This document shows positions 1 to 8,089 of a stretch of 64,000 nt of DNA, piece after piece. Under the pieces are notes generated by a model, which searched no databases, was not told the DNA's origin, and saw only the letters and a program-made list of their open reading frames with translations. Position 1 is the stretch's first letter, and each line of letters opens with the position of its first letter. A program made the position numbers and the translations under genes. The stretch is from Bordetella genomosp. 4 (GTDB taxonomy: Bacteria > Pseudomonadota > Gammaproteobacteria > Burkholderiales > Burkholderiaceae_B), in assembly GCF_002261185.1 (NCBI RefSeq), contig NZ_NEVQ01000003.1, positions 390,304 through 454,303 of the forward strand, given 5' to 3'.

Positions 1-1212
1 TTGATCTATATCGTGGCGTATATCGATCGCGCTGTGGTTGGTTTTGCCAAGCTGCATATGAATGCCGACATCGGCATCAGCGAAACCGCCTATGGCATTG
101 GCGCGGGATTGTTTTTCATCGGTTATTTCTTGTTTGAAGTCCCCAGCAATCTGGCGCTGGAGCGTTTTGGCGCGCGTCGGTGGTTTGCGCGTATTTTGTT
201 CACGTGGGGCGCGATTACGATGGCCATGGCGTTGATTCACAACGCCACGACGTTCTATATCGCGCGGTTCTTGTTGGGTGCGGCTGAAGCGGGGCTGTAC
301 CCCGGCATTCTGTATTTCCTGACCAAGTGGTTTCCGCTGCGCCATCGCGCGCGCATCATTGGACTGTTGGTGCTGGCTCAGCCGATCGCCTTGATCGTGA
401 CGGGGCCGATGGCGGGCTTGTTGCTGGATGGCAGTGGATGGTTCGGGCTTTCGCCTTGGCAGACGCTGTTTGTGGTGAGCGGTCTGCCTGCGGTATTGCT
501 GTGTTTGCCGACCTTGCGCATTTTGCCGGAGTCGCCTGCGACGGCGAAATGGTTGAGCGCGGATGATCGCGCCTGGATCGAACGCGAGCTGGCTGCCGAT
601 GCGTCCACGCATGCGCTGAAATCACACGGCAATCCGCTCAAGGCGTTGGCCGATAAACGCGTGCTGATGCTGGCATTGCTGTTTCTGCCGTTTCCACTGG
701 CGATTTACGGCCTGTCGATGTGGTTGCCGACCATCATCAAGCAGTTCGGTGTGACCGACTCGATGACGGGATTCTTGTCGGCGGTGCCTTATTTGTTCGC
801 GGTGGTGGGCCTGCTCGTCGTGCCTCGGCATTCGGACAAGCACGGCGAGCGCTATTGGCATATCGCTATCGTGTCAGGGGCTGCGGCGATTACCTTGGCC
901 GCCAGCGCCTGGTTTACGTCGCCGGCGCTGCAGTTTCTCTTTATTTGCCTGACCGCATTTTCCATTTACTCTATCCAGGCCGTGGTCTGGGCGCTGCCAG
1001 GGCAGTTCCTCACCGGCGGCAGCGCTGCTGTGGGTATTGCGATGATCAATTCGCTGGCGAACCTGGGCGGATATATTGGCCCGTTCGGCGTGGGCTATAT
1101 CAAGGACGCTACCGGCAGCACCTCGGGCGGTTTGTATTTTCTGGCCATCATGCTGGTGTTTGCGGTGGTGATGACCTTTGTCGTGCGTGCCGCGCTAGAT
1201 GGCAAGCGCTGA
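1..1212 (+). CDS. MFS transporter, ACS family (5' end outside window)
   Basis: Inner-membrane proton-coupled anion symporter of the major facilitator superfamily. The visible protein starts inside the first helix at an IVAYIDRAVVGFAKL motif, and family members normally have 15-30 residues before this, so the true start lies upstream of the window. About twelve hydrophobic segments follow; GAAEAGLYPGILYFL at about residues 92-106 and the loop after helix 6 are typical of the hexuronate/galactonate/phthalate group. Only 29 bp separate it from the DapA-family gene, so the two probably share an operon and the permease imports the substrate, or a relative, of that enzyme. The exact substrate cannot be read from sequence. 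Confidence 0.88.
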   Translation: MIYIVAYIDRAVVGFAKLHMNADIGISETAYGIGAGLFFIGYFLFEVPSNLALERFGARRWFARILFTWGAITMAMALIHNATTFYIARFLLGAAEAGLYPGILYFLTKWFPLRHRARIIGLLVLAQPIALIVTGPMAGLLLDGSGWFGLSPWQTLFVVSGLPAVLLCLPTLRILPESPATAKWLSADDRAWIERELAADASTHALKSHGNPLKALADKRVLMLALLFLPFPLAIYGLSMWLPTIIKQFGVTDSMTGFLSAVPYLFAVVGLLVVPRHSDKHGERYWHIAIVSGAAAITLAASAWFTSPALQFLFICLTAFSIYSIQAVVWALPGQFLTGGSAAVGIAMINSLANLGGYIGPFGVGYIKDATGSTSGGLYFLAIMLVFAVVMTFVVRAALDGKR

Positions 1213-1241
1213 TTTGATTGATTTGATACGGAACACATAAC

Positions 1242-2168
1242 ATGGCTCATCCTTCGACGCCTTATCGTGGCATTTTCCCGGTCGTGCCGACCACGTTTCA
1301 TGAGGACGGTACGCTGGATCTGGCGAGCCAGAAGCGCGCCATCGACTTCATGATCGACGCCGGTGTGGACGGCCTGGCGATTCTGGCCAATTTTTCCGAA
1401 CAGTTTTCGCTGGCCGATGATGAGCGCGACGTGCTGACGCGTACAGCGCTCGAGCATGTGGCGGGGCGTGTCCCGGTGATCGTGACGACCTCTCACTATG
1501 CCAGCCAGGTCTGCGCACAGCGCAGCCGTCGCGCGCAGGATATGGGGGCGGCGATGGTGATGGTGATGCCGCCCTACCACGGTGCGACTTTTCGGGTGCC
1601 CGAGGCCGGCATAGCGGAGTTTTATGCTCGTGTGTCAGATGCCATCGACATCCCGATCATGGTGCAGGACGCGCCTGCCAGCGGTACAGTCCTGTCCGCC
1701 GCATTCTTGGCGAAACTGGCGCGTGAGGTTGAGCACGTTTCGTATTTCAAGATCGAAACCGCGGGAGCAGCAGCCAAGCTGCGCGAGTTGATCCGTCTGG
1801 GCGGCGATGCGATCGAGGGCCCTTGGGACGGCGAAGAGGCCATTACGCTGTTGGCCGATCTGCATGCCGGCGCAACTGGTTCGATGACGGGGGGCGGTTT
1901 CCCCGACGGGATTCGCCCCATCATCGAAGCGTTCCAAACCGGCGACACCGATGCGGCCTTTACGCTGTATCAGCGTTGGTTGCCACTGATCAACCACGAA
2001 AACCGGCAGGCCGGCATGCTGGCAGCCAAGGCGCTGATGAAGGAGGGCGGCGTGATTGCCTGCGACGCGCCCCGCCATCCTCTGCCGCCTATGCACCCTG
2101 AAACACGGCGCGAGCTGCTCGATATCGCTCGCCGACTCGATCCGCTGGTATTGCGCTGGGGGCGGTGA
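1242..2168 (+). CDS. DapA-family lyase/dehydratase (2-keto-3-deoxy sugar acid type)
   Basis: A 308-residue class I aldolase-fold enzyme of the dihydrodipicolinate synthase / N-acetylneuraminate lyase superfamily. The Schiff-base lysine is K170 in YFKIET, and GXXGSMTGG follows near residue 210. The usual Tyr of true DapA (YN-P-RTG) is replaced by VQDAPASGT at 141-149, so lysine synthesis is unlikely. Relatives include 2-keto-3-deoxy-gluconate aldolases and L-2-keto-3-deoxyarabonate dehydratases. Together with the upstream sugar-acid permease, dehydration or cleavage of a keto-deoxy sugar acid is the likely role. Two hairpin terminators follow the stop codon. Confidence 0.8.
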   Translation: MAHPSTPYRGIFPVVPTTFHEDGTLDLASQKRAIDFMIDAGVDGLAILANFSEQFSLADDERDVLTRTALEHVAGRVPVIVTTSHYASQVCAQRSRRAQDMGAAMVMVMPPYHGATFRVPEAGIAEFYARVSDAIDIPIMVQDAPASGTVLSAAFLAKLAREVEHVSYFKIETAGAAAKLRELIRLGGDAIEGPWDGEEAITLLADLHAGATGSMTGGGFPDGIRPIIEAFQTGDTDAAFTLYQRWLPLINHENRQAGMLAAKALMKEGGVIACDAPRHPLPPMHPETRRELLDIARRLDPLVLRWGR

Positions 2169-2271
2169 GATTTTTCGGTGAAAGTTGGTTTGTCGTCTGG
2201 TATGAGCGCGTTGCATCGATCCCGTACCGCCACCGTCACCACTCGGGTGCAGAAACGGCCTGCCGGGTAGC

Positions 2272-2325
2272 AAAAAAGCCCCCACGCCGCGCCTTCGGCC
2301 TGCTGCCCCCCAAGGGGGCGTTTTT
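2272..2325. terminator. Intrinsic terminator, GCCCCC/GGGGGC stem with A and T flanks
   Basis: An A-run, a GCCCCC arm (2278-2283), an internal GC-rich stem, then GGGGGC (2314-2319) and a T-run. It has terminator form on both strands and lies between convergent genes, so it can stop the DapA-family transcript or that of fabI. From memory, a similar GC-rich hairpin is common between genes in Burkholderiales; that is recollection only. Confidence 0.7.
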
Positions 2326-2346
2326 GCCTTGGGGCGGCCCGGCGGT

Positions 2347-2376
2347 AAAAAAAACGCCCCGACGAGGGCGTTTTTT
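2347..2376. terminator. Second bidirectional terminator next to fabI
   Basis: A near-perfect stem, AAAACGCCC (2351-2359) and GGGCGTTTT (2366-2374), with a CGACGA loop and A/T runs on both sides. It lies 42 bp beyond the fabI stop codon and only 22 bp from the preceding hairpin, giving a tandem pair between convergent units. Confidence 0.8.
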
Positions 2377-2417
2377 GTTGATCGCTGATCTCAGTGGCGG
2401 GACGCCATCCGAGCAGC

Positions 2418-3200
2418 TTATTCCATGCCAGGCGTGACCGTCGAGAAACCCGCATCGACGTGCGTGATTTCACCCGTCACACCAGCGGCCAGGTCCGACA
2501 GCAGGAAGGCGGCGACGTTGCCGACTTCTTCGATGGTGACATTGCGGCGCAGTGGAGCATGGGCCTCGACGAATTTCAGGATCGAGGAGAAGTCCTTGAT
2601 CCCGCTGGCGGCCAGGGTCTTGATGGGGCCGGCAGAGATGCCATTGGAGCGGATGCCGCGCGGGCCGAGTGCTGTCGCCAGATAGCGGACACTGGCTTCG
2701 AGCGAGGCCTTGGCCAGGCCCATGGTGTTGTAGTTGGGGACAACACGTTCGGCGCCGAGGTAGGTCAAGGTCAATACGGAAGCCTTGCGTCCCTCCATCA
2801 GGGGCAGGGCGGCCTTGGCCAGGGCTGGGAAACTGTAGGCCGAGATATCGTGGGCGATGCGAAAGCCCTCACGTGAGAGTCCATCCAGAAAATCGCCTGC
2901 GATGGCTTCGCGCGGCGCAAAGCCGATCGAATGCACCAGGCCATCCAGCCCATCCCAGCGTTTGCCTAGTTCAGCGAATGTTTCCTCGATCTGGCTGTCT
3001 TCGGCCACATCGCAGGGCAGCACGATATCGCTGCCGAATTGGGCAGCGAACTCGCTGACGCGGTCTTTGAAACGGTCGCCCACATAGGTGAAAGCCAGTT
3101 CGGCGCCTTGTTGGTGGCAGGCTTGTGCAATGCCGTAGGCGATGGAACGGTTGGAAAGCACCCCGGTGACCAGAATGCGTTTGCCGGCGAGAAAGCCCAT
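2418..3200 (-). CDS. fabI: Enoyl-[acyl-carrier-protein] reductase (NADH)
   Basis: Catalyses the last step of each fatty-acid elongation cycle, reducing trans-2-enoyl-ACP in the cytoplasm. The 260-residue protein begins [20 protein letters not shown], where the divergent glycine motif with NRSIA is diagnostic of FabI as opposed to ordinary short-chain dehydrogenases. The Y-X6-K catalytic pair is in [14 protein letters not shown]. The gene stands alone: its own terminator pair lies downstream and mltD, on the same strand, begins far upstream, so it probably has its own promoter in 3201-3254. Length is normal for the family. Confidence 0.96.
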   Translation of the reverse strand: MGFLAGKRILVTGVLSNRSIAYGIAQACHQQGAELAFTYVGDRFKDRVSEFAAQFGSDIVLPCDVAEDSQIEETFAELGKRWDGLDGLVHSIGFAPREAIAGDFLDGLSREGFRIAHDISAYSFPALAKAALPLMEGRKASVLTLTYLGAERVVPNYNTMGLAKASLEASVRYLATALGPRGIRSNGISAGPIKTLAASGIKDFSSILKFVEAHAPLRRNVTIEEVGNVAAFLLSDLAAGVTGEITHVDAGFSTVTPGME

Positions 3201-3254
3201 GTGTCGTGTCCTATGAATTCCGTGCGGAAAGGCAGCTATTTTAAAGCGTAACGA

Positions 3255-4634
3255 TCAGCCTCGCGTGCCGGTGCCCGGCACGCGCAGTTGTGCGCCGACT
3301 TTCAGGTTGCTGCCCTTCATGTTGTTGAGCGCGCGCAAGGCGTCGACCGAGGTGCCATAGCGCCGGGCGACGCTGCTCAGGGTGTCGCCTGAGCGTACCT
3401 TGTGGGTCCGTACATTGGGACGTGTTGCCGTGGTGCGTCGGGCGGAGCGAGAGGCCGGCGAGACGGTCACGCCAGCCGGGGTTTCGAGGGAGGCGAGCTG
3501 AACGCCGCCAGGCTCGCTGGTGGGAATCAGCAGGGCTGCGCCGCTGGCGGATTTGGTGCGGCGGGATATGCCGTTGGCGCTGCGCAGCGCGGCCTCGGTG
3601 ACGCCAAAACGTTTGGCGATCGCGGCATAGGATTCACCGCGGCTGGCCTGATAGACCTTCCAGGAGGTCAGATCGCCTTTGTAGGCTTGCAGATTGGCAT
3701 TGAACTTGTCCACTCGATCTGTCGGCAACAGCAGCGTGGGCTGGTGTTCGCCGCGGATAACCGGACGGTTGAACGAGGGATTCAGGGCCTTGAATTCCTC
3801 GAGCGGCATTTCGGCGAGCCGGGCTGCGACTTCGAGGTCAATGTCGCGGTTCTTGCGCACCATGGCGAAATAGGGCGAATTGTCGACAGGTGGCAGAACG
3901 ACAGCGTATTTCCGTGGATTGGCGATGATGTTCTTGATGGCCTGCAGTTTGGGCACGTAGTTGCGCGTTTCCTCGGGCATGTTCAGCGACAGATAGTCCG
4001 AGGGCAGGTTGGCAGCTTCGTTTCGGGCCATCGCGCGCTGTACCGAGCCTTCGCCCCAGTTGTACGACGCCAGGGCCAGGTACCAGTCACCCTGCATTTC
4101 GAAGAGCTTTTCCAGGTAGTCAAGCGCCGCGTAGGTCGAGGCAATGGGATCGCGCCGTTCGTCGCGCCACCAGTCTTGCTTCAGATTGAAATACTGGCCC
4201 GTCGCGGGGACAAACTGCCAGAGGCCGGACGCCTGCGAGCGCGACAGCGCCGTCGGGTTGTAGGCGCTTTCGACAAAAGGCAGCAGGGCCAGCTCGGTAG
4301 GCAGGCCGCGGCGGTTGATTTCGTCAACGATGAAATACAGATATTTGCCGGCCCGCTCGGCCATGCGCTGCACCGATTCGGGGTGGGCCGCATAGTAGTC
4401 GGTCCATTCCTGCGCCAGTTCGGTATTCAGATTGGGGATGGCGAAGCCGCGGCGGATGCGGTCCCAGGCATCTACGGGGGGATTGGTCAGATCGACAGTA
4501 CGCGAGGTGTCCGCTGCGACATACTGCTGCTTGTTGTTGGTGGCGGCTGCCGGTGTGGCCGAGTGGCGCGGCGTGCCGGCACAACCGGCAAGGATGGCGA
4601 GAACAACAGGTAGCAGAAGTCTAAACAGGGTCAT
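3255..4634 (-). CDS. mltD: Membrane-bound lytic murein transglycosylase D, LysM-type
   Basis: Outer-membrane lipoprotein that cleaves the glycan strand of peptidoglycan. The chosen start gives MTLFRLLLPVVLAILAGC, a lipoprotein signal with LAGC lipobox; a longer reading frame upstream lacks a proper signal. The SLT family 1 domain follows, with the catalytic Glu in LLPFVESAYNP and the GLWQFVPATG motif. Two LysM peptidoglycan-binding repeats lie in the C-terminal third, the last being HKVRSGDTLSSVARRYGTSV. It sits 10 bp after gloB on the same strand, and the gloB-mltD pairing is also found in gammaproteobacteria. Confidence 0.94.
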   Translation of the reverse strand: MTLFRLLLPVVLAILAGCAGTPRHSATPAAATNNKQQYVAADTSRTVDLTNPPVDAWDRIRRGFAIPNLNTELAQEWTDYYAAHPESVQRMAERAGKYLYFIVDEINRRGLPTELALLPFVESAYNPTALSRSQASGLWQFVPATGQYFNLKQDWWRDERRDPIASTYAALDYLEKLFEMQGDWYLALASYNWGEGSVQRAMARNEAANLPSDYLSLNMPEETRNYVPKLQAIKNIIANPRKYAVVLPPVDNSPYFAMVRKNRDIDLEVAARLAEMPLEEFKALNPSFNRPVIRGEHQPTLLLPTDRVDKFNANLQAYKGDLTSWKVYQASRGESYAAIAKRFGVTEAALRSANGISRRTKSASGAALLIPTSEPGGVQLASLETPAGVTVSPASRSARRTTATRPNVRTHKVRSGDTLSSVARRYGTSVDALRALNNMKGSNLKVGAQLRVPGTGTRG

Positions 4635-4644
4635 CGGGTCATTG

Positions 4645-5460
4645 TCACTTGAAATCGTTTTTCCATTCACGCAAAGCCGCAAACGTGGCCACAGGCGTGT
4701 CCAGCGCTTGTCCGGACTGCTGGCGGGCAGCCTGAATGACAGCGGCTTGGCTGGTGCGCAAGAACGGATTGGTGTCCAATTCTAGTGCCATAGTGGTCGG
4801 CACGGTGGGACAGTCGTGTTCGCGTAATTGCTGGGCCCGCTGATACCACTGTTGCAGGGTATGGTTGGCAGGTTCAACTGCCATGGCCCAGCGCAAGTTG
4901 GATAGAGTGTACTCGTGCGCACAGCAAACCTGTGTATCGGCGGGTAAGGATATGAATTTTGCCAGAGAGGCGTGCATTTGTGCGGGCGAGCCCTCAAATA
5001 ACCGGCCACATCCGCCCGCAAACAGGGTATCGCCGCAAAATAATACGGGTTTTTCCTGGTCTTGCAGCCGGCCAAAGTAAGCAATGTGTCCAGCTGTATG
5101 TCCCGGAACGTCCAGGACAGATAGCGTCAGGCCCACCTCGGGCAGGGCTACCCGGTCGCCTTCGACGAGCCGGACGTCGCAGTGCGGCAGACGCTCGTTC
5201 GCAGGGCCGTAGACGGTGGCCGGGGCATGGCGCAGCAATTCCAGCACTCCCCCCACATGGTCGCCGTGATGATGGGTGAGTAGAATGGCGCGCAGTTGCA
5301 GCCCGCGCTGCGCGATCAGGTCCAGCACCGGTCCGGCTTCGCCCGGGTCCACCACGACGGCATTATTTCCGCGCACGATGGCCCAGATATAGTTGTCGGA
5401 AAAGGCGGGCAGCGGCAGGATAGTGCCGTCGCCATTCGTGACGGGCAGGGTTTGCATCAT
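4645..5460 (-). CDS. gloB: Hydroxyacylglutathione hydrolase (glyoxalase II)
   Basis: Hydrolyses S-D-lactoylglutathione to glutathione and D-lactate, the second step of methylglyoxal detoxification. The metallo-beta-lactamase zinc motif is seen as LLTHHHGDHVGG, with further ligands in VPGHTAGHI and FCGDTLFAGGCGRL and the CAHEYTLSNL motif of glyoxalase II. The protein has 271 residues, or one fewer if the second of two adjacent ATG codons is used. Its start codon is only 18 bp from the divergent methyltransferase start, so its promoter must lie inside that neighbour's coding sequence. Confidence 0.95.
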   Translation of the reverse strand: MMQTLPVTNGDGTILPLPAFSDNYIWAIVRGNNAVVVDPGEAGPVLDLIAQRGLQLRAILLTHHHGDHVGGVLELLRHAPATVYGPANERLPHCDVRLVEGDRVALPEVGLTLSVLDVPGHTAGHIAYFGRLQDQEKPVLFCGDTLFAGGCGRLFEGSPAQMHASLAKFISLPADTQVCCAHEYTLSNLRWAMAVEPANHTLQQWYQRAQQLREHDCPTVPTTMALELDTNPFLRTSQAAVIQAARQQSGQALDTPVATFAALREWKNDFK

Positions 5461-5478
5461 TTTTTCAGGAACGTCGAC

Positions 5479-6255
5479 GTGACCGAGGAAACTCCGCCGA
5501 TTGTAGAACTAGCCGAGTGGTTCCAGACACCGCCAGGACAGTACGTACTGGCGTGGGAGCGCTCGCAGTTCGACGCCATCGTGGCAGATGTGTTCGGATA
5601 TTACGCTTGGCAAGTCGGTTTTGCAGAGTTTAATTTGCTGCAGGCCAACCGGATGCCCTTCAAGGGCTGGGTGGGGACGCAGATGCCTGGTCCCGAGCAG
5701 GCGGCCCTGTGGCAGGGATGTGTGGTGGCGCGGCCAGACGCATTGCCGTTCGAATCGCAAAGCGTGGACTTGCTGGTGTTGCCGCATGCATTCGAATGCA
5801 CGGACTCGCCGCACGACGTGTTGCGCGAGGCCGAACGTGTGCTGGTGCCAGAAGGGCGGGTGGTGATCTCGGGTTTCAATCCCTGGAGCCTCTGGGGTGC
5901 CCGTAACTGGACGCCCGGTATGGAGCCGTGGCTGCCATTGCCGCCTTCGGCTCAGGTATCCTTGCCACGCTTGAAAGACTGGCTGAAGCTCATGTCGTTC
6001 AATGTAGGGTCGGGCCGGTTTGGCTGCTACGCCCCGGCATGCCGGACCGAAAAATGGCTGCAGCGATGGCAGTTCATGGAAACCTATGGGCAGCGCTGGT
6101 GGGCGGTGGGCGGTGCGGTCTATGTCGTGTCCGCCGTCAAGCGGGTGGCGGGTATGCGATTGGTCGGCCCCGCCTGGAAATCCGCTAAACGCCGCCGGCG
6201 CACCCGCGCCGCACCGGTCGTTGTCAACCGCGAGGCCGGGCCAGGCAAAACGTGA
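5479..6255 (+). CDS. SAM-dependent methyltransferase, YafS-like
   Basis: A 258-residue class I methyltransferase. The GTG start is preceded by CAGGA; upstream in-frame codons overlap gloB and show no family features. Visible features are the N-terminal WFQTPPGQYVLAWERSQFD block, the acidic motif around VDLLVLPHAFECTDSPHDVLREAERVL typical of the post-II region, and a basic C-terminus. The glycine-rich SAM motif I is weak, as in other members of this subfamily. Position between gloB and rnhA matches E. coli yafS, so I call it YafS-like; substrate unknown. Confidence 0.82.
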   Translation: MTEETPPIVELAEWFQTPPGQYVLAWERSQFDAIVADVFGYYAWQVGFAEFNLLQANRMPFKGWVGTQMPGPEQAALWQGCVVARPDALPFESQSVDLLVLPHAFECTDSPHDVLREAERVLVPEGRVVISGFNPWSLWGARNWTPGMEPWLPLPPSAQVSLPRLKDWLKLMSFNVGSGRFGCYAPACRTEKWLQRWQFMETYGQRWWAVGGAVYVVSAVKRVAGMRLVGPAWKSAKRRRRTRAAPVVVNREAGPGKT

Positions 6256-6297
6256 TGAGGCGTCAAGGATGCCTCGTCTGATTTAACAGTAGGAACA

Positions 6298-6759
6298 ATG
6301 CAAACAAACAACGATAACGGTCCGCAGGTTGAAATGTGGACGGATGGGGCATGCAAAGGCAATCCTGGGCCAGGTGGCTGGGGCGTGTTGATGCGTGCTG
6401 GCGCGCACGAGAAAACGCTGTATGGCGGCCAGGCCGGCACGACCAACAACCGCATGGAGTTGCTGGCCGTGATCGAAGGCCTGCGCGCGCTCAAGCGGCC
6501 GTGCAAGGTACGGATTCATACCGATTCGCAATATGTCATGAAAGGCATGACCGAGTGGCTGGTCAACTGGAAACGCCGCGGGTGGATGACTGCTGATAAA
6601 AAGCCGGTGAAAAACGCGGAACTCTGGCAGGCGCTGGATGAGCAGGTCTCGCGCCACCAGGTGGACTGGCGCTGGGTGCGCGGCCATGCCGGGGATCCGG
6701 GCAACGAGCGTGCTGATGCATTGGCGAACCAGGGTGTGGAAAGCGTGCGAAAAGGCTGA
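6298..6759 (+). CDS. rnhA: Ribonuclease HI
   Basis: Degrades the RNA strand of RNA-DNA hybrids during replication and R-loop removal. All catalytic residues are present in the 153-residue protein: D16 in [12 protein letters not shown]54 in NRMELLAV, D76 in HTDSQYV, H130 and D140 in [10 protein letters not shown]. The basic protrusion around residues 88-102 ([13 protein letters not shown]) is intact, as in E. coli RNase HI. It follows the methyltransferase gene by 42 bp on the same strand. Confidence 0.97.
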   Translation: MQTNNDNGPQVEMWTDGACKGNPGPGGWGVLMRAGAHEKTLYGGQAGTTNNRMELLAVIEGLRALKRPCKVRIHTDSQYVMKGMTEWLVNWKRRGWMTADKKPVKNAELWQALDEQVSRHQVDWRWVRGHAGDPGNERADALANQGVESVRKG

Positions 6760-6940
6760 TTTTTACGGCGATTTTCATGCGGGAATACCCTGGAAATAGT
6801 CCGCAGATCGTTCTCGCCGGCCAACTTTGTGCCAGTATGTAAACCGCTGGTGCTAAAGTGCCAGGTCCATAGCTTGTTTCCACCCCGTCGGGCCAGCAAC
6901 GCGCGCGGCTCGGCATGTTTACGCACCGCGATCATTGCGC

Positions 6941-8089
6941 ATGAAAAAAGCTGTACTGCTGACCGCCATTGCGGTCGGGCTCGCCGCGGGCGCGGCCTTG
7001 GGGTTTTGGGTCCCGCGCTGGTTGGCGACCCCCGCGGGGCCTGTTGCGGGTGCTGCTTCTACGGCGGTATCGCCCACACCGAAAGCCAAACCCTTGGATA
7101 CGGTGCGGATAGAAGTGGCACAAGTCCAGCAACTGAAATTCACGCGCGGTATCTCTGCGGTCGGCAGTCTGCGCTCTGACGAGTCGGTCGTGTTGCGTCC
7201 CGAAGTCGCGGGCCGCATTCAGTCTATCGATTTCAAAGAAGGCCAGCCGGTTGAGCGGGGGCAGGTGCTGATTCGGTTGGATGATTCGGTGTCCCGGGCC
7301 GAATTCGATCAGGCGCGCGCCAATTTAGCGTTGGCGCAAACACATTATCGCCGTGCAGTCGAGTTGCAAGGCCGCGGTTTTGTCAGCCAGCAGGCGCGAG
7401 ACGAGGCCGGCAGCAACCTGAAAGTGCAACAGGCGGCCACGGCATTGGCCCAGGCGCGCCTCGACAAGATGACGATACGTGCGCCTTTTGCAGGTATTGT
7501 GGGACTGCGCAGTGTGTCGGTTGGCGATTATGTCGATCAGGGGCAGGATCTCGCGCCGTTGGAGGCGATTGATCCTCTGAAGGTCGATTTCCGTGTGCCC
7601 GAAATGTATTTCAACAAAATCCAGGTTGGCCAGTCGCTGACCATCCGCCTGGATGCTCTGCCTGGCTCAGAGCGCCAGGGGCAGGTATATGCCGTGAGTC
7701 CGCTGGTGGATGCAGGAGGCCGCTCGATCCTGCTGCGGGCCACGATCCCGAACCCGGATTCGCGGTTGCGGCCAGGTATGTTTGCTCGCGTGCAACTCTT
7801 GTTTGGGGCCGACGATGTGCTGGCCGTGCCGGAAGCAGCGCTCGCGCCCTCGGGCCAGGCTCAGTACGTTTTCACGGTGCGAGAGGGGCACGCCCACCGC
7901 ACCGAAGTCACCCTGGGCGAGCGCCGGGATGGGCAGGTCGAGATCCTGACGGGCGTTGCCGCGGGTGACCAGGTCGTGGTCGCCGGCTTTCAGCGGCTGA
8001 CTGACGGCGCACCGGTCGAGGTGGCCCCGGCGGCCGCTACAAGGCCGGCGCAGAGCAAGGCGCAGGGACAACAGGCGAGTCGATCATGA
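6941..8089 (+). CDS. RND efflux periplasmic adaptor (membrane fusion protein)
   Basis: Links an inner-membrane RND pump to an outer-membrane channel. The protein (382 residues from the ATG at 6941) begins with a single uncleaved or weakly cleaved hydrophobic segment, AVLLTAIAVGLAAGAALGF, without lipobox. The lipoyl/barrel-sandwich domain starts near VVLRPEVAGRIQSIDFKEGQ and is split by a helical hairpin (about 120-170); the beta-barrel and membrane-proximal domains follow. It overlaps the pump gene by 4 bp (ATGA), so the two are translationally coupled. No clear Shine-Dalgarno motif precedes the start. Confidence 0.93.
   Translation: MKKAVLLTAIAVGLAAGAALGFWVPRWLATPAGPVAGAASTAVSPTPKAKPLDTVRIEVAQVQQLKFTRGISAVGSLRSDESVVLRPEVAGRIQSIDFKEGQPVERGQVLIRLDDSVSRAEFDQARANLALAQTHYRRAVELQGRGFVSQQARDEAGSNLKVQQAATALAQARLDKMTIRAPFAGIVGLRSVSVGDYVDQGQDLAPLEAIDPLKVDFRVPEMYFNKIQVGQSLTIRLDALPGSERQGQVYAVSPLVDAGGRSILLRATIPNPDSRLRPGMFARVQLLFGADDVLAVPEAALAPSGQAQYVFTVREGHAHRTEVTLGERRDGQVEILTGVAAGDQVVVAGFQRLTDGAPVEVAPAAATRPAQSKAQGQQASRS

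Noticed and set aside
3402..4613. A 403-codon open frame antisense to mltD
   Set aside because: mltD has full family motifs on the other strand; the antisense frame has no recognisable motif and is explained by high GC.
6935..6940. TTG start two codons before the adaptor-protein ATG
   Set aside because: ATG at 6941 gives a normal signal-anchor; nothing favours the TTG.
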